Of a stretch of DNA of 64,000 nt, positions 43,197 through 51,863 are shown in pieces. Position 1 is the stretch's first letter. Each line of letters begins with the position of its first letter. The notes beneath the pieces are model-generated. The model had not been told where the DNA came from. It worked only from the letters and a program-made list of their open reading frames with translations, and did no database searches. This DNA comes from Guptibacillus hwajinpoensis (GTDB lineage: Bacteria > Bacillota > Bacilli > Bacillales > Bacillaceae_O), in the NCBI GenBank assembly GCA_016841765.1, contig JAENYN010000018.1, forward strand, positions 17,362 to 81,361. Direction: 5' to 3'. The position numbers were made by a program, and so were the translations under genes.

Positions 43197-44597
43197 TTAA
43201 TTCACTTCTTTTTCCGTTTTTGTCATTTGGGACTGATATTTCTTTTCTTTCAGTTCATCGCGTTTCGACCGTTTGTCTTTCAATGATGCATGTTCCGGGT
43301 CACTCTCATATAACTTCCGGCGGTTAAAGCGCTGCAGCGATTCGGGCACAAGGTTGAATTCCTTGTCATTCATGATTGCGGCAATGCCTGTTTTGGATTT
43401 CTTTTCTTCCGTGTCCGAATATACTTCATTGAAGTAAGCATCCGCACGCCCCGGCACATATTCCTCAGGCTCCGGATAGCTTGTAATGACGCCTTCGAAA
43501 TTGCGGAGCACCACTTTGTCCGGGCTCTGCGAAATCAGATAATTCGGCTGCAAAGAAATTTTGCCGCCGCCTCCTGGCGCATCGACAACAAATGTCGGCA
43601 CAGCATAGCCGGAAGTATGCCCGCGCAGCCCTTCAATGATTTCCAGGCCTTTTGTAACAGGTGCCCGGAAATGGCCGATTCCTTCTGACAAATCACACTG
43701 ATAGATGTAGTAAGGGCGGACCCTTATTTTCACCAGATCATGCATCAGCTTTTTCATAATTGGCACACTGTCATTGATGCCGGCGAGGATGACAGACTGA
43801 TTCCCAAGCGGCACCCCGGCATTGGCCAGCATCTCACAGGCCTTCTTCGATTCCTCTGTAATTTCAATCGACGTATTGAAGTGGGTATTGAGCCAGACCG
43901 GGTGGTACTTCTTTAATATGTTGCATAGGTTTTCGGTAATCCGCTGGGGGAACACGACCGGCGCCCTGGTGCCGATCCGGATGATTTCCACATGCGGAAT
44001 GGCGCGCAAATTTTTCAAAACGTATTCTAAAATGTTGTCGTTGATTAGCAGCCCATCTCCGCCGGATATCAGCACATCGCGAACTTCCGGTGTGTTGCGG
44101 ATATATTCAATCGCACCGTCAAGCTGCTTTTTCGGCACCCCCATCCCGATTTGGCCGGAAAAACGGCGCCGTGTGCAGTACCGGCAATACATCGAACACT
44201 GATTTGTCACGAGGAACAGCACCCGGTCCGGATAACGGTGAGTGAGGCCGGGCACAGGTGAATCTTCGTCTTCATGGAGAGGATCCTCAAGATCATACTT
44301 TGTTTTGTGGATTTCCTGGCCGACCGGCACAGACTGCATCCGCACCGGACAGCGTGGATCATCCGGATTCATCAATGATGCATAATAAGGTGTGATGTTA
44401 AGAGGAATGGTTTTGGTGGAAATTTTAACCCCCTCTTCTTCTTCAGGTGTTATATTAATGACTTTTTTCAAATCATCAAGCGTGCGGATCGTATTTGTAA
44501 GCTGCCAGATCCAGTCGTTCCACTGCTCTTCGGTCACGTCTTTCCATAACTCGACGTCTTTCCAGTGCCGTTTCGGCTTATACAAGTCATGCAGCAT
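43197..44597 (-). CDS. kamA: Lysine 2,3-aminomutase KamA
   Basis: 466 residues, RBS AAAGGGG. Radical SAM motif CSMYCRYC (about 132-139), DVLISGGDGLL for SAM binding, and the PLP-binding lysine in PGGGGKISLQPNYL (about 340). It converts L-lysine to L-beta-lysine with S-adenosylmethionine, PLP and an Fe-S cluster. First gene after a -24/-12 promoter; yokU follows. Confidence 0.95.
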   Translation of the reverse strand: MLHDLYKPKRHWKDVELWKDVTEEQWNDWIWQLTNTIRTLDDLKKVINITPEEEEGVKISTKTIPLNITPYYASLMNPDDPRCPVRMQSVPVGQEIHKTKYDLEDPLHEDEDSPVPGLTHRYPDRVLFLVTNQCSMYCRYCTRRRFSGQIGMGVPKKQLDGAIEYIRNTPEVRDVLISGGDGLLINDNILEYVLKNLRAIPHVEIIRIGTRAPVVFPQRITENLCNILKKYHPVWLNTHFNTSIEITEESKKACEMLANAGVPLGNQSVILAGINDSVPIMKKLMHDLVKIRVRPYYIYQCDLSEGIGHFRAPVTKGLEIIEGLRGHTSGYAVPTFVVDAPGGGGKISLQPNYLISQSPDKVVLRNFEGVITSYPEPEEYVPGRADAYFNEVYSDTEEKKSKTGIAAIMNDKEFNLVPESLQRFNRRKLYESDPEHASLKDKRSKRDELKEKKYQSQMTKTEKEVN

Positions 44598-44635
44598 CCC
44601 AATTGCCCCTTTCTGTTTGTTTTGCCTTTTACTAA

Positions 44636-44652
44636 TGCAAAATCCATGCCAG
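44636..44652 (-). promoter_or_regulatory. SigL (sigma-54) promoter of kamA
   Basis: Minus strand CTGGCATGGATTTTGCA has GG and GC exactly 10 nt apart and fits TGGCAC-N5-TTGCA with one mismatch. The -12 GC is about 40 nt before the ATG. Confidence 0.75.
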
Positions 44653-45105
44653 TTTTATAATATTCAGAAAATTGATATCGGAATGTTGTCTATGGCTGAT
44701 TTGCCGGGGATGGATAAGGGCAATGGGTTAAGTTGAGCAGAACTTCCGGACCTTTTTCAGCATTTTTTAGGGGATGTTATGCCGAATATTCGGCATGGAA
44801 GTGTTTTCTCTGGCTGTTTAGACAAGTGATGAACAGCCAGCTGAATTTCTGTGGCCCATGCATGCTTCGCAGCGTCTGGCTGTGTTTCTGTACGCATTTT
44901 TACCGGCTCATCGAACATAACGCCAAATAGGGATTTGTTATGCTGAACAGGTGATTTCTGTCCGGGTTTCACGCCAAAATGGCTGTTGTTTCAGGTTCTC
45001 TCTGCAAAAATGGTACTGCTGGCTTTCCAGCAAACTGCGTTTCCAGTAATATGACCGGATTTCCATATGCCGGATTTTCGGCACAACCGATGGAAATCCG
45101 GCAGC
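44653..45105. other. Intergenic, 453 bp, possible decayed array
   Basis: No ORF with an RBS is seen. Words like those of the GGCGTGAA arrays occur (ATAACGCC 44917, TTATGCTG 44938, TTCACGCC 44968, TTATGCCG 44778), with only one clean 21-bp step. It lies between ablB and kamA, upstream of the kamA promoter, where SigL activator sites would be expected. Confidence 0.35.
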
Positions 45106-45963
45106 TTATTCAGACAGATCTTTTACCCAGACGTTCATGTCTTCGATTTTATCGTAGATGTAACAATTGTTGGCCAGCCTGCCCCCATAGTTATAACCGA
45201 GCTGATAAAACGCTGCATTCATGCCAAATGACAGCGCCCGCGCGATGGAATAGGAACAAAAAATCCCCTGCCTCTTCAATTCGCCTTCAAGCTGATCAAG
45301 CAGCTGCTTGATCAATCCGCCCTTTCGATATTCAGGGTGTGTGGCGCAGTCGGTCAACTCCGCATTAAAGGAGTGACGGTTTACCTCAGCGGAAGCTGCA
45401 CTGATGATGCGGCCGCCGACTTCACCTATATAAAAAATGGTCCCGTTCTCCATGCCTTTTCTTAAATAAGCGGGATCCGTCACAGGTGTCGGATAAACTT
45501 TGAACACTTCCCCGTAAAGCTCAGCAAGCTGCTCCGCATCTGCCGTGCCGGCTTTCCTAAACGCAGCATCCAGGACCGCTTTTTCCTCTGGCGTCCGGCC
45601 TTTTCGCTTCACATCCTCCAAAATCTTATCTTCCTTGATCCAGTACTGGCTGTTCCTCCGCTCAGAATCTGTGAAAAGCGCCAATGCATATGCATCCGTC
45701 CCCCTGAAATACCCTTTGAAAATCGCTTCAATCGTGAAGCCTTCATGTAGTAGTGACGGCAAATGCTCCGGCCTGGCATAAAATATCAATTTTTTCAGGG
45801 AATGTTTTTCAGAAAGTCGCTTGAGTTCCGCAGCGATATGTTTCGGGTTGCCGAGGTAGTCTTCCACCCGCAGTCGTTCATTGAAATAGTCCAGTAAAAC
45901 GTTGAAAGTGTAACGTTGGCTTTCTATCTTAACCGTTTCAACTCTTTTTTTCTGATCAACCAT
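45106..45963 (-). CDS. ablB: Beta-lysine N-acetyltransferase AblB
   Basis: 285 residues from ATG 45963 (MVDQKKRVETVKI), with AAAGGGG 9 nt upstream; the ATG at 45972 is too close to the RBS. The C-terminal GNAT fold has the acetyl-CoA loop in HPEYRKGGLIKQLLDQLE (about 225) and ARALSFGMNAAFYQLGY. The family makes N6-acetyl-beta-lysine, in archaea as an osmolyte and in Bacillus next to the yod genes. It has its own SigL promoter. Confidence 0.88.
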   Translation of the reverse strand: MVDQKKRVETVKIESQRYTFNVLLDYFNERLRVEDYLGNPKHIAAELKRLSEKHSLKKLIFYARPEHLPSLLHEGFTIEAIFKGYFRGTDAYALALFTDSERRNSQYWIKEDKILEDVKRKGRTPEEKAVLDAAFRKAGTADAEQLAELYGEVFKVYPTPVTDPAYLRKGMENGTIFYIGEVGGRIISAASAEVNRHSFNAELTDCATHPEYRKGGLIKQLLDQLEGELKRQGIFCSYSIARALSFGMNAAFYQLGYNYGGRLANNCYIYDKIEDMNVWVKDLSE

Positions 45964-45998
45964 AGATGCCATCCCCTTTCATTTACTCTATATTTTTT

Positions 45999-46014
45999 TG
46001 CAAGGACTGTGCCA
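45999..46014 (-). promoter_or_regulatory. SigL (sigma-54) promoter of ablB
   Basis: Minus strand TGGCACAGTCCTTGCA is a complete match to TGGCAC-N5-TTGCA. The -12 element is about 36 nt before the ATG. Confidence 0.85.
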
Positions 46015-46224
46015 AATTAACGCCGATCATCACCTATATGTATATTCTTCAGGCTGCCTAAAAAATAACCTTCCCTGATTTGGAATACAGAGCCGGAAGG
46101 TGTACAATAACATTTGACAATCTATTTCACTATCTTACAAGTTACCAAATTTCTTTTTGTGTTTACTCACATAAACCTTTTCCGCAAACAGGAGTCCTCA
46201 GCTGAGATAACGAGGTGTAAAAGC

Positions 46225-46512
46225 ATGTTTGAACTGTTTATTGAATTTATCGAATTGCCGGCGGTTTATCCGTTATATATAAGTATTGTACTTGCCTTTG
46301 CCTTCAGGGTATATCTCGACTGGAATCCGGGCAATCCATTTACAGAGCCGATCAGAAACCGACGGAAATGGAAGATCAAGCCAGCAATTGCTTCTGTACT
46401 GAAGCATAGCTGTCTCGCTTTCCATTCGTTTTTAACGTGGCTGACCGGATTCATCCGCCGGAAATATTGTCCGGATGATGATGACGAAGGGCCGGTTTTC
46501 CTCTTGATCTAA
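46225..46512 (+). CDS. mifM: MifM-like stalling leader peptide (95 aa)
   Basis: 95 residues from ATG 46225, RBS GAGGTG. One N-terminal membrane helix (PAVYPLYISIVLAFAFRVYL, about 12-31), a basic linker, and a C-terminal tail with TWLTGFIRRK followed by DDDDE at 84-88. B. subtilis MifM has the same length, one membrane helix and an acidic DEED arrest site at 86-89; it senses YidC activity and stalls its ribosome to switch on yidC2. The gene lies 27 nt before a yidC whose RBS is locked in a hairpin with the 3' end of this ORF. The overall sequence is divergent, so the call rests on layout. Confidence 0.7.
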   Translation: MFELFIEFIELPAVYPLYISIVLAFAFRVYLDWNPGNPFTEPIRNRRKWKIKPAIASVLKHSCLAFHSFLTWLTGFIRRKYCPDDDDEGPVFLLI

Positions 46513-46536
46513 GCATATTAACATCAAGGAGGAAAA
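46496..46536 (+). promoter_or_regulatory. RBS-sequestering hairpin between the MifM-like ORF and yidC
   Basis: TTTTCCTCTTGAT (46496-46508) pairs with ATCAAGGAGGAAAA (46523-46536), 13 bp with one bulged G. The right arm holds the yidC RBS AAGGAGG. A ribosome halted at codons 84-88 (ending 46488) would cover the left arm and free the RBS. Confidence 0.8.
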
Positions 46537-46539
46537 CAA

Positions 46540-47328
46540 TTGAAAACATATGGAATTAAGATAGGCCTATTGATTATGACCGGTGTTCTTTTCTTGACGG
46601 GCTGCCAGCCCGCGGACGGAGGGGGCCCGGGGTTTTTCAATGAATTTCTGGTCCAGCCTTTCACATGGATCATCGAGGCAGCAGCTTCTTTGTTCAACGG
46701 CAATTACGGGTGGGCGATCATCCTTATCACTCTGCTAATCCGACTTGCCTTAATGCCGCTCATGATTAAGCAATATAAAAACCAGCAAGATATGAAAGAA
46801 AAAATGAACGTGCTCAAGCCGGAAATGGACAAGATACAAAAACAGCTTAAACAGACGAAAGATGCCGGAGAACAAAAGAAGCTGCAGGCAGAAATGTTTG
46901 CCCTTTATCAAAAACACGGGGTTAATCCCCTCTCGGCAGGCTGCCTGCCAATGCTTATCCAGATGCCTGTCCTGATGGGTTTTTACTATGCGATCAGAGG
47001 TTCTGCAGACATTGCGTCCCATTCCTTTTTATGGTTCAGCCTCGGACAGGCTGATCTAATCATTACCGCGGCTGCAGGAATCGTATATTTTCTTCAGTTC
47101 AAATTCATGCAGGCCGATATGCCTGACCAGCAGAAGCAGCAGATGAAGCTGATGGGGCTGGTTTCGCCGGCCATGATTGTGATATTTTCATTGAATGCAC
47201 CAGCTGCCATGCCTCTTTACTGGGTCACGGGCGGGCTTTTCCTCATATTCCAATCGTGGTTTTCCCGCAAGCTATATAAAACGGGAGCCCGGCAACACGC
47301 CGTCCCGCTTGAAGCCGGCGAAAAATAA
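46540..47328 (+). CDS. yidC: Membrane protein insertase YidC (second copy type)
   Basis: 262 residues from a TTG start with AAGGAGG 7 nt upstream. Signal peptide and lipobox LTGC (Cys21), then the YidC/Oxa1 core of five membrane helices. The hydrophilic-groove Arg is in ITLLIRLALMPL (about 68). A coiled loop follows (MKEKMNVLKPEMDKIQKQLK), then NPLSAGCLPMLIQMPVLMGFYYA. It inserts proteins into the cytoplasmic membrane. Its control by the upstream leader suggests it is the inducible paralogue (YqjG/YidC2 type). Confidence 0.93.
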   Translation: MKTYGIKIGLLIMTGVLFLTGCQPADGGGPGFFNEFLVQPFTWIIEAAASLFNGNYGWAIILITLLIRLALMPLMIKQYKNQQDMKEKMNVLKPEMDKIQKQLKQTKDAGEQKKLQAEMFALYQKHGVNPLSAGCLPMLIQMPVLMGFYYAIRGSADIASHSFLWFSLGQADLIITAAAGIVYFLQFKFMQADMPDQQKQQMKLMGLVSPAMIVIFSLNAPAAMPLYWVTGGLFLIFQSWFSRKLYKTGARQHAVPLEAGEK

Positions 47329-47340
47329 GGACTGAATGTA

Positions 47341-47382
47341 GAAAAAGCTCGTGTGAACCTTTGGTTCACCGAGCTTTTTTTT
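47341..47382 (+). terminator. Terminator of yidC
   Basis: AAAAAGCTCG and TGTGAACC pair with GGTTCAC and CGAGCTTTTTTTT around a short loop. Confidence 0.88.
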
Positions 47383-47478
47383 AATGGGCAAAAATTTTGG
47401 TGTGTTATTATATTGATTTTTATACTTTTCTATTCCAAAACTGAACGACTTACAGCACATCGGCTATTCTTTCTTTAT

Positions 47479-48114
47479 TTAAAATGTCTGGGCTAAATCT
47501 TTTGCTCGTGCAATCGCATTTTCTTTAATTTCTTCCGCTTTTTCCGGCATTGCAGCATGCCCTTCAACAAACAAGCCCTCGAACGAAGGAACACCGAAAA
47601 ATTGCATGACGGCATCCAGATAGCGGTGGCCCATTTCCATTTGGGCTGCCGGTCCTTCTGAATAAATGCCGCCGCGCGCCTGAATATGCAGCGCTTTTTT
47701 ATCCGTAAGCAGTCCGACCGGGCCCTCTTCTGTATATTTGAATGCTTTGCCTGCAACGGCTACGGAATCAATATATGCCTTCATGACCGGCGGAAAGGAA
47801 AAATTCCACATTGGGGTGACAAAGACATATTTATCAGCAGCAACAAACTGATCACTCAATTCCGAAAGGCGACCCACCTTGGCTTTTTCCTCCGCCGAAA
47901 GTTGATCAAATGCTTCACCTTTTTGAAGCTTTCCCCAGCCGCTGAATACATCGACATCAATCTGTGGAATATTTTCCTTGTACAAGTCGATCGTTACGAC
48001 TTCATGATCGGGGTTCGCTTGCTTGTAGGTTTCAATAAACGCCTTCCCTACTGCCATACTATAAGATTGCGTGTCATCATGTGGATGCGCCGGAATGTAT
48101 AAAACTTTTGTCAT
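47479..48114 (-). CDS. azoR: FMN-dependent NADH-azoreductase AzoR
   Basis: 211 residues from ATG 48114 ([14 protein letters not shown]), RBS AAAGGA 10 nt away. Flavodoxin-like fold: the N-terminal strand and phosphate loop, [22 protein letters not shown] (about 98-119, FMN contact), and RGGIYSEGP. It reduces quinones and azo compounds by two electrons with NADH in the cytosol. Single gene; the 900-bp gap before it holds a 21-bp-period array. Confidence 0.9.
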   Translation of the reverse strand: MTKVLYIPAHPHDDTQSYSMAVGKAFIETYKQANPDHEVVTIDLYKENIPQIDVDVFSGWGKLQKGEAFDQLSAEEKAKVGRLSELSDQFVAADKYVFVTPMWNFSFPPVMKAYIDSVAVAGKAFKYTEEGPVGLLTDKKALHIQARGGIYSEGPAAQMEMGHRYLDAVMQFFGVPSFEGLFVEGHAAMPEKAEEIKENAIARAKDLAQTF

Positions 48115-48358
48115 TTGCACTCTGTCCTTTCTGTTTCCAGGTTGTGATTTTGTGTAATATCTTGAATCAAAGATTTATTGATTCAAGGAACATTGTCTCT
48201 GATAACGGCGTGTTATTCAAATAGTTTGTTTGTCAGGTGTTTTCTGTTTGGTGGCTATATTGATATCCAGGGCCTTTCGCGATTTGCCGGCATGAATTTC
48301 GAACAGGTCGATGATATTTGGCGAAAGCTGAGGTTGCGTTTATTTGCTGTTTCGGTTC

Positions 48359-48743
48359 GGCGTGAAAAAGCTGGATGTTGGCGTGATTAGGCAGGTGTAT
48401 GGCGTGAAACTGGTGTGTGTGTGTGAAAAAGCAGGTATCTGGCACGATTACTGCTTTTAGCCTTGTAGCCCAGCTTTCTTGGGGTCGGCGCGAAACCGGG
48501 AGCGACTGGCGTGATAAGACTGGCATATGGCGCGAAACCGGCCGTTTGGCGTGATAAGCAGAGGTTTTGGCGTGAATGTTCATGTGCTTGGCGTGAAACC
48601 GAGACGGTTGCACGTGAAAGGCCGGTTATCTGGCGTGAAAACTGAATCCAGTCTAGTCCACAATTCCTGTTCGGCGGCAAAAGTAAACGCTTTGGCGTGA
48701 ATGAACAGATCATCGGCATGAAACCCTGGCGATTCGGCGTGAT
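48359..48743. repeat. 21-bp-period array, GGCGTGAA type, copy 2
   Basis: The octamer GGCGTGAA (variants GGCGTGAT, GGCGCGAA, GGCACGAT, GGCATGAA, CACGTGAA, GGCGGCAA) starts at 48359, 48380, 48401, 48420, 48441, 48487, 48508, 48529, 48548, 48569, 48590, 48611, 48632, 48673, 48694, 48715 and 48736. Twelve of the 16 steps are exactly 21 bp; the others are 19 (twice), 41 and 46. A further GGCATGAA is at 48289. Spacers of 13 bp differ. It is the inverted-orientation sister of 12954-13252. Confidence 0.88.
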
Positions 48744-48953
48744 AACGTTTATTGAGCATTCCTTTTACGGGCACGACTTTCACAAAATGGTCTTTTTTGA
48801 AATAAATTCTGTTTTTCCAGCACTGATTCTTTCGGAACTACTCTCAGCATTCCATCACATGCCTGTTTACACAATTTCCCTTAACCTAAACCCGCTTTTA
48901 CCGTATAAAAGGGTTGCCACTCAAGCTGGCACTCGTTGCCAAGCTGAAGAAAA

Positions 48954-49000
48954 GAAAATGCCTGGCAATTGCCTGGGAGGTCCCAGGCAATTGCCAGGCA
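48954..49000 (-). terminator. Terminator of the SigL activator gene
   Basis: A 20-bp perfect stem beginning TGCCTGGCAATTGCC with a 2-nt loop. The minus strand continues TTTTCTTTTC. Confidence 0.85.
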
Positions 49001-49010
49001 TTATTTGCAA

Positions 49011-50402
49011 CTAGCTAATCCCGTATTTTTTGAGTTTGTATTGCAGCGTCTGGCGCGGCACTTCGAGTAGTTTTGCGGCTTGCAGGATATTGCCGCCGGT
49101 TTCGGCAAGTGTTCGTTTGATCAAGTCGATTTCGGTTTTTTCAAGGGTTGTGCGGAGGGGCTGTATCGGGGACTGTTCTGGAGTTTTGGGTTTTCCGGTT
49201 TTCAAATAATGAGGCAGATGCTCCATTGCCAGTTTATCGCCTTCGGTCATGTTCATTGCGTACTCGACGGCATGCTGCAGTTCCCGTACGTTGCCCGGCC
49301 AGTGCTGGTTTTCCAGATGATGAACGAGACCGTCTGAAATTGTGGTGACGAGCTTTCCGAGTTTATAGTTGTATTTTTTCATAAAATGCTCGACCAGGAC
49401 TGGAATGTCTTCCTTTCGTTCGCGGAGCGGCGGTATTTCAAGATTGAATACATTCAGCCGGTAATATAAGTCACGGCGCAGTGTATCTTTCTCCACACAA
49501 TTAAGAGGCGGCTCATTTAGAGCGGCAATGATCCTGACATCACAGGCATAGCTTTTTGTACCGCCCACCCGCCTTATGACGCCGTTTTCCAGGACCCTAA
49601 GCAGCTTCGCCTGAATATCGAGCGGCATCGAATTGATTTCATCGAGAAACAGCGTGCCGCCATGCGCGAGTTCAAACAGGCCGGGCCGATCAATCGCACC
49701 TGTAAAGCTTCCTTTCATCGTGCCGAACAAAATGCTCTCAAGAAGAGCGGATGGGAGTGCCGCACAGTTCTGGGCGATGAATGGGGCTTGTGCACGCGGA
49801 GAAGAATTGTGAATCGATTGGACCAGTAGCTCCTTCCCTGTCCCGGTCTCCCCATAAATCAGGACAGCAGAAGAAGTTTTTGCGGCTTTTTCGGCGTCCT
49901 TCTTCACCTGTTCCATCTTTTCCGAAACCGAAATCACATCATTCCAGCTGTAAATGGCTTCGCTGGAAGCTGAGGGTTTGCCATCTTTTCGTTCTATTTT
50001 CGCCTGAAGGTCGAGCAGTTTCTGTGATAATCTTCTGACGGTCGAATAATCTTTGGCGATTTCCACAGCACCGATTACGGTCCCCTCCTTTTTGATTGGA
50101 AGGGTTGTATTCACTGTGTCAATCAGTTCACCGCGTATATTCGTATACGTTTGCGACTGCTGGTAGATCGGTTTTCCATCCCTCGCCACTTTCAATAGTG
50201 TGCTTGTTTCTTTATTCAATGATGGGAATACATCAAGAATATGCCGGCCAAGAACTTCATTGATTTCCACACCATCATGCCGTGAGGCTGATTCATTATA
50301 GAAAATGGTGATGCCGTCCGCATCGACAGCATGAATGCCTTCATCGATGCTGCCTAGAATCGCTTCAAGCATTTCACTTGTTTCCGATGATTTGACAAAC
50401 AT
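49011..50402 (-). CDS. SigL-dependent transcriptional activator (RocR-like; likely lysine pathway)
   Basis: 463 residues from ATG 50402 (MFVKSSETSEMLEAI). The frame is open upstream to 50591, but a terminator of the MFS gene lies inside that extension, so it is rejected. PAS domain (about 10-110), AAA+ domain with Walker A GETGTGKE (about 181) and the sigma-54 contact loop GSFTGA (GAFTGA variant), Walker B GGTLFLDEI, and C-terminal Fis-type HTH (ILQAAKLLEVPRQTLQYKLKKYG). The length matches RocR (461). Two SigL promoters at kamA and ablB are the only ones I see here, so these are its likely targets. Confidence 0.88.
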   Translation of the reverse strand: MFVKSSETSEMLEAILGSIDEGIHAVDADGITIFYNESASRHDGVEINEVLGRHILDVFPSLNKETSTLLKVARDGKPIYQQSQTYTNIRGELIDTVNTTLPIKKEGTVIGAVEIAKDYSTVRRLSQKLLDLQAKIERKDGKPSASSEAIYSWNDVISVSEKMEQVKKDAEKAAKTSSAVLIYGETGTGKELLVQSIHNSSPRAQAPFIAQNCAALPSALLESILFGTMKGSFTGAIDRPGLFELAHGGTLFLDEINSMPLDIQAKLLRVLENGVIRRVGGTKSYACDVRIIAALNEPPLNCVEKDTLRRDLYYRLNVFNLEIPPLRERKEDIPVLVEHFMKKYNYKLGKLVTTISDGLVHHLENQHWPGNVRELQHAVEYAMNMTEGDKLAMEHLPHYLKTGKPKTPEQSPIQPLRTTLEKTEIDLIKRTLAETGGNILQAAKLLEVPRQTLQYKLKKYGIS

Positions 50403-50433
50403 TCGCTCACCCCGCATCCCTTGTCCCTTAAGC

Positions 50434-50466
50434 AAAAAAGGCACTGCGTTCTGCGCAATGCCTTTT
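50434..50466. terminator. Bidirectional terminator after the MFS gene
   Basis: AAAAGGCACTGCG and CGCAATGCCTTTT with one mismatch and a 5-nt loop, T-runs on both strands. It lies between the MFS stop and the activator start. Confidence 0.85.
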
Positions 50467-50511
50467 CTGTCATCCTCTTTATATTTCGGGAAGAACATTT
50501 TTTCTCCTGCT

Positions 50512-51711
50512 TTAATGTAATTTTCTGGCCAAAAAGATAACCGGCACGAAAACAAGCACCGTCGCCAGGATCCCGATCCAATTGAAAGCATCCCACAGGC
50601 CGCCGACAGCGGTGCTTCCCAGGGCGACCCCGATATAATAGCTTACGAGATAAAAACTTGATGCTCCACTTTTATGATGCCTGGCAGTCGTACTGACAGA
50701 GGCGGAAGCCATCGAGTGCGCGATAAAAAAGCCGGTGCAGATCAAGGCGAGGCCAATCACGACAAGAGTAACGGATGAAGGCGCAGTCAGCAGCACCCCT
50801 GCGATCATAATGAATATCCCGGTCAGCATCACCGGAATCAGCCCAAATGTCGCAGACAGCCTTCCGGCAATTGGAGGGGCGATGACACCAAGTCCATATG
50901 TAAAATAAGTGAGTGCTATCCATTTCAATGATAGATTGAAAGGTTCCTCCAGCAAATAAAATGGCAAATACGTCCAAACACTTGTGAAAACAATTTGCAA
51001 AACGAGTCCGACACTGAAAAGGATGAGCAAGCGGCGGTTTTTAAGATGCACCGCCATCCCTTTTAAATCATCCATAAACCGGCCGCTTCCCGGTTCAAAA
51101 AAGCGGGATGGCGGCAGAAACACATAAAAAAGCACAACACACAAAACGCCGAAACCGCCCATAATAAGAAGGGCGGTCTCCCATCCAAACAAATCGGTCA
51201 GATACCCGGATGCAACCCTGCCACCCAGGCCGCCAAGCGCATTACTGGCGATATAGATACTCATCGCCATGCCGACACTTGCCGGTTTCACTTCATCGCC
51301 AAGATATCCCATAGCCGCGGCGGGAATACCGGCCAGAAAAAAGCCCTGGATGCTGCGCAATAAAATCAGCAGCCAAAACGAATGCACGAAAGGCATGAGC
51401 AGCAGGGTGACGACGGTGACAAGCAGCGACAATTTCATTACTGCCGTCCTGCCGATCCGATCTGATTGGAACCCGAGCACAAGCAATCCAATGATCATTG
51501 TAATGACTGATGACGAAACAAGGAGACTTGAAGCAGTCGCCGATATCTCAAACTCTTCCACAAATACCGGCAAAAGCGGCTGAAATGCATACAAAGCGGC
51601 AAAAATCAGCAGAGAGCCGAATGCAAGGGCAGCAGCTGCCTTCCAAAAGCCTGGATCTTTGGCGGTATATGGGTGTATTTCTTCTACTGGCTGTTCGTAG
51701 TGGGAACGCAT
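50512..51711 (-). CDS. MFS transporter (YnfM-like)
   Basis: 399 residues from ATG 51711 (MRSHYEQPVEEIHP), with CAGGTGA 5 nt upstream. Twelve membrane helices; the MFS motif between helices 2 and 3 is GFQSDRIGRTAVM. The second half begins after a loop with FMDDLKGMAVHLKNRR. It is an exporter-like family (arabinose or drug efflux type). Substrate unknown. Monocistronic. Confidence 0.85.
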   Translation of the reverse strand: MRSHYEQPVEEIHPYTAKDPGFWKAAAALAFGSLLIFAALYAFQPLLPVFVEEFEISATASSLLVSSSVITMIIGLLVLGFQSDRIGRTAVMKLSLLVTVVTLLLMPFVHSFWLLILLRSIQGFFLAGIPAAAMGYLGDEVKPASVGMAMSIYIASNALGGLGGRVASGYLTDLFGWETALLIMGGFGVLCVVLFYVFLPPSRFFEPGSGRFMDDLKGMAVHLKNRRLLILFSVGLVLQIVFTSVWTYLPFYLLEEPFNLSLKWIALTYFTYGLGVIAPPIAGRLSATFGLIPVMLTGIFIMIAGVLLTAPSSVTLVVIGLALICTGFFIAHSMASASVSTTARHHKSGASSFYLVSYYIGVALGSTAVGGLWDAFNWIGILATVLVFVPVIFLARKLH

Positions 51712-51863
51712 AATTTCACCTGGTTTCATGTATGTATGTAGGCCGTGTAACCTGTATATCTAATTACCAGCTTTTATCAGTTTACGTCGGTAATTTCTGA
51801 ATTGTCAATTCATTTACCTCCCTTTCCCTTTTCACCTCATGAGAAGCTACTTGTAATGGACAG

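Noticed and set aside
48233..48783. Several overlapping frames in the second GGCGTGAA array
   Set aside because: Same effect of a period divisible by 3; no RBS and no recognisable domain.
50403..50591. N-terminal extension of the SigL activator, starting MLSIGSG or MFFPKYK
   Set aside because: A strong bidirectional terminator (50434-50466) lies inside it, and the shorter form has the length of RocR.
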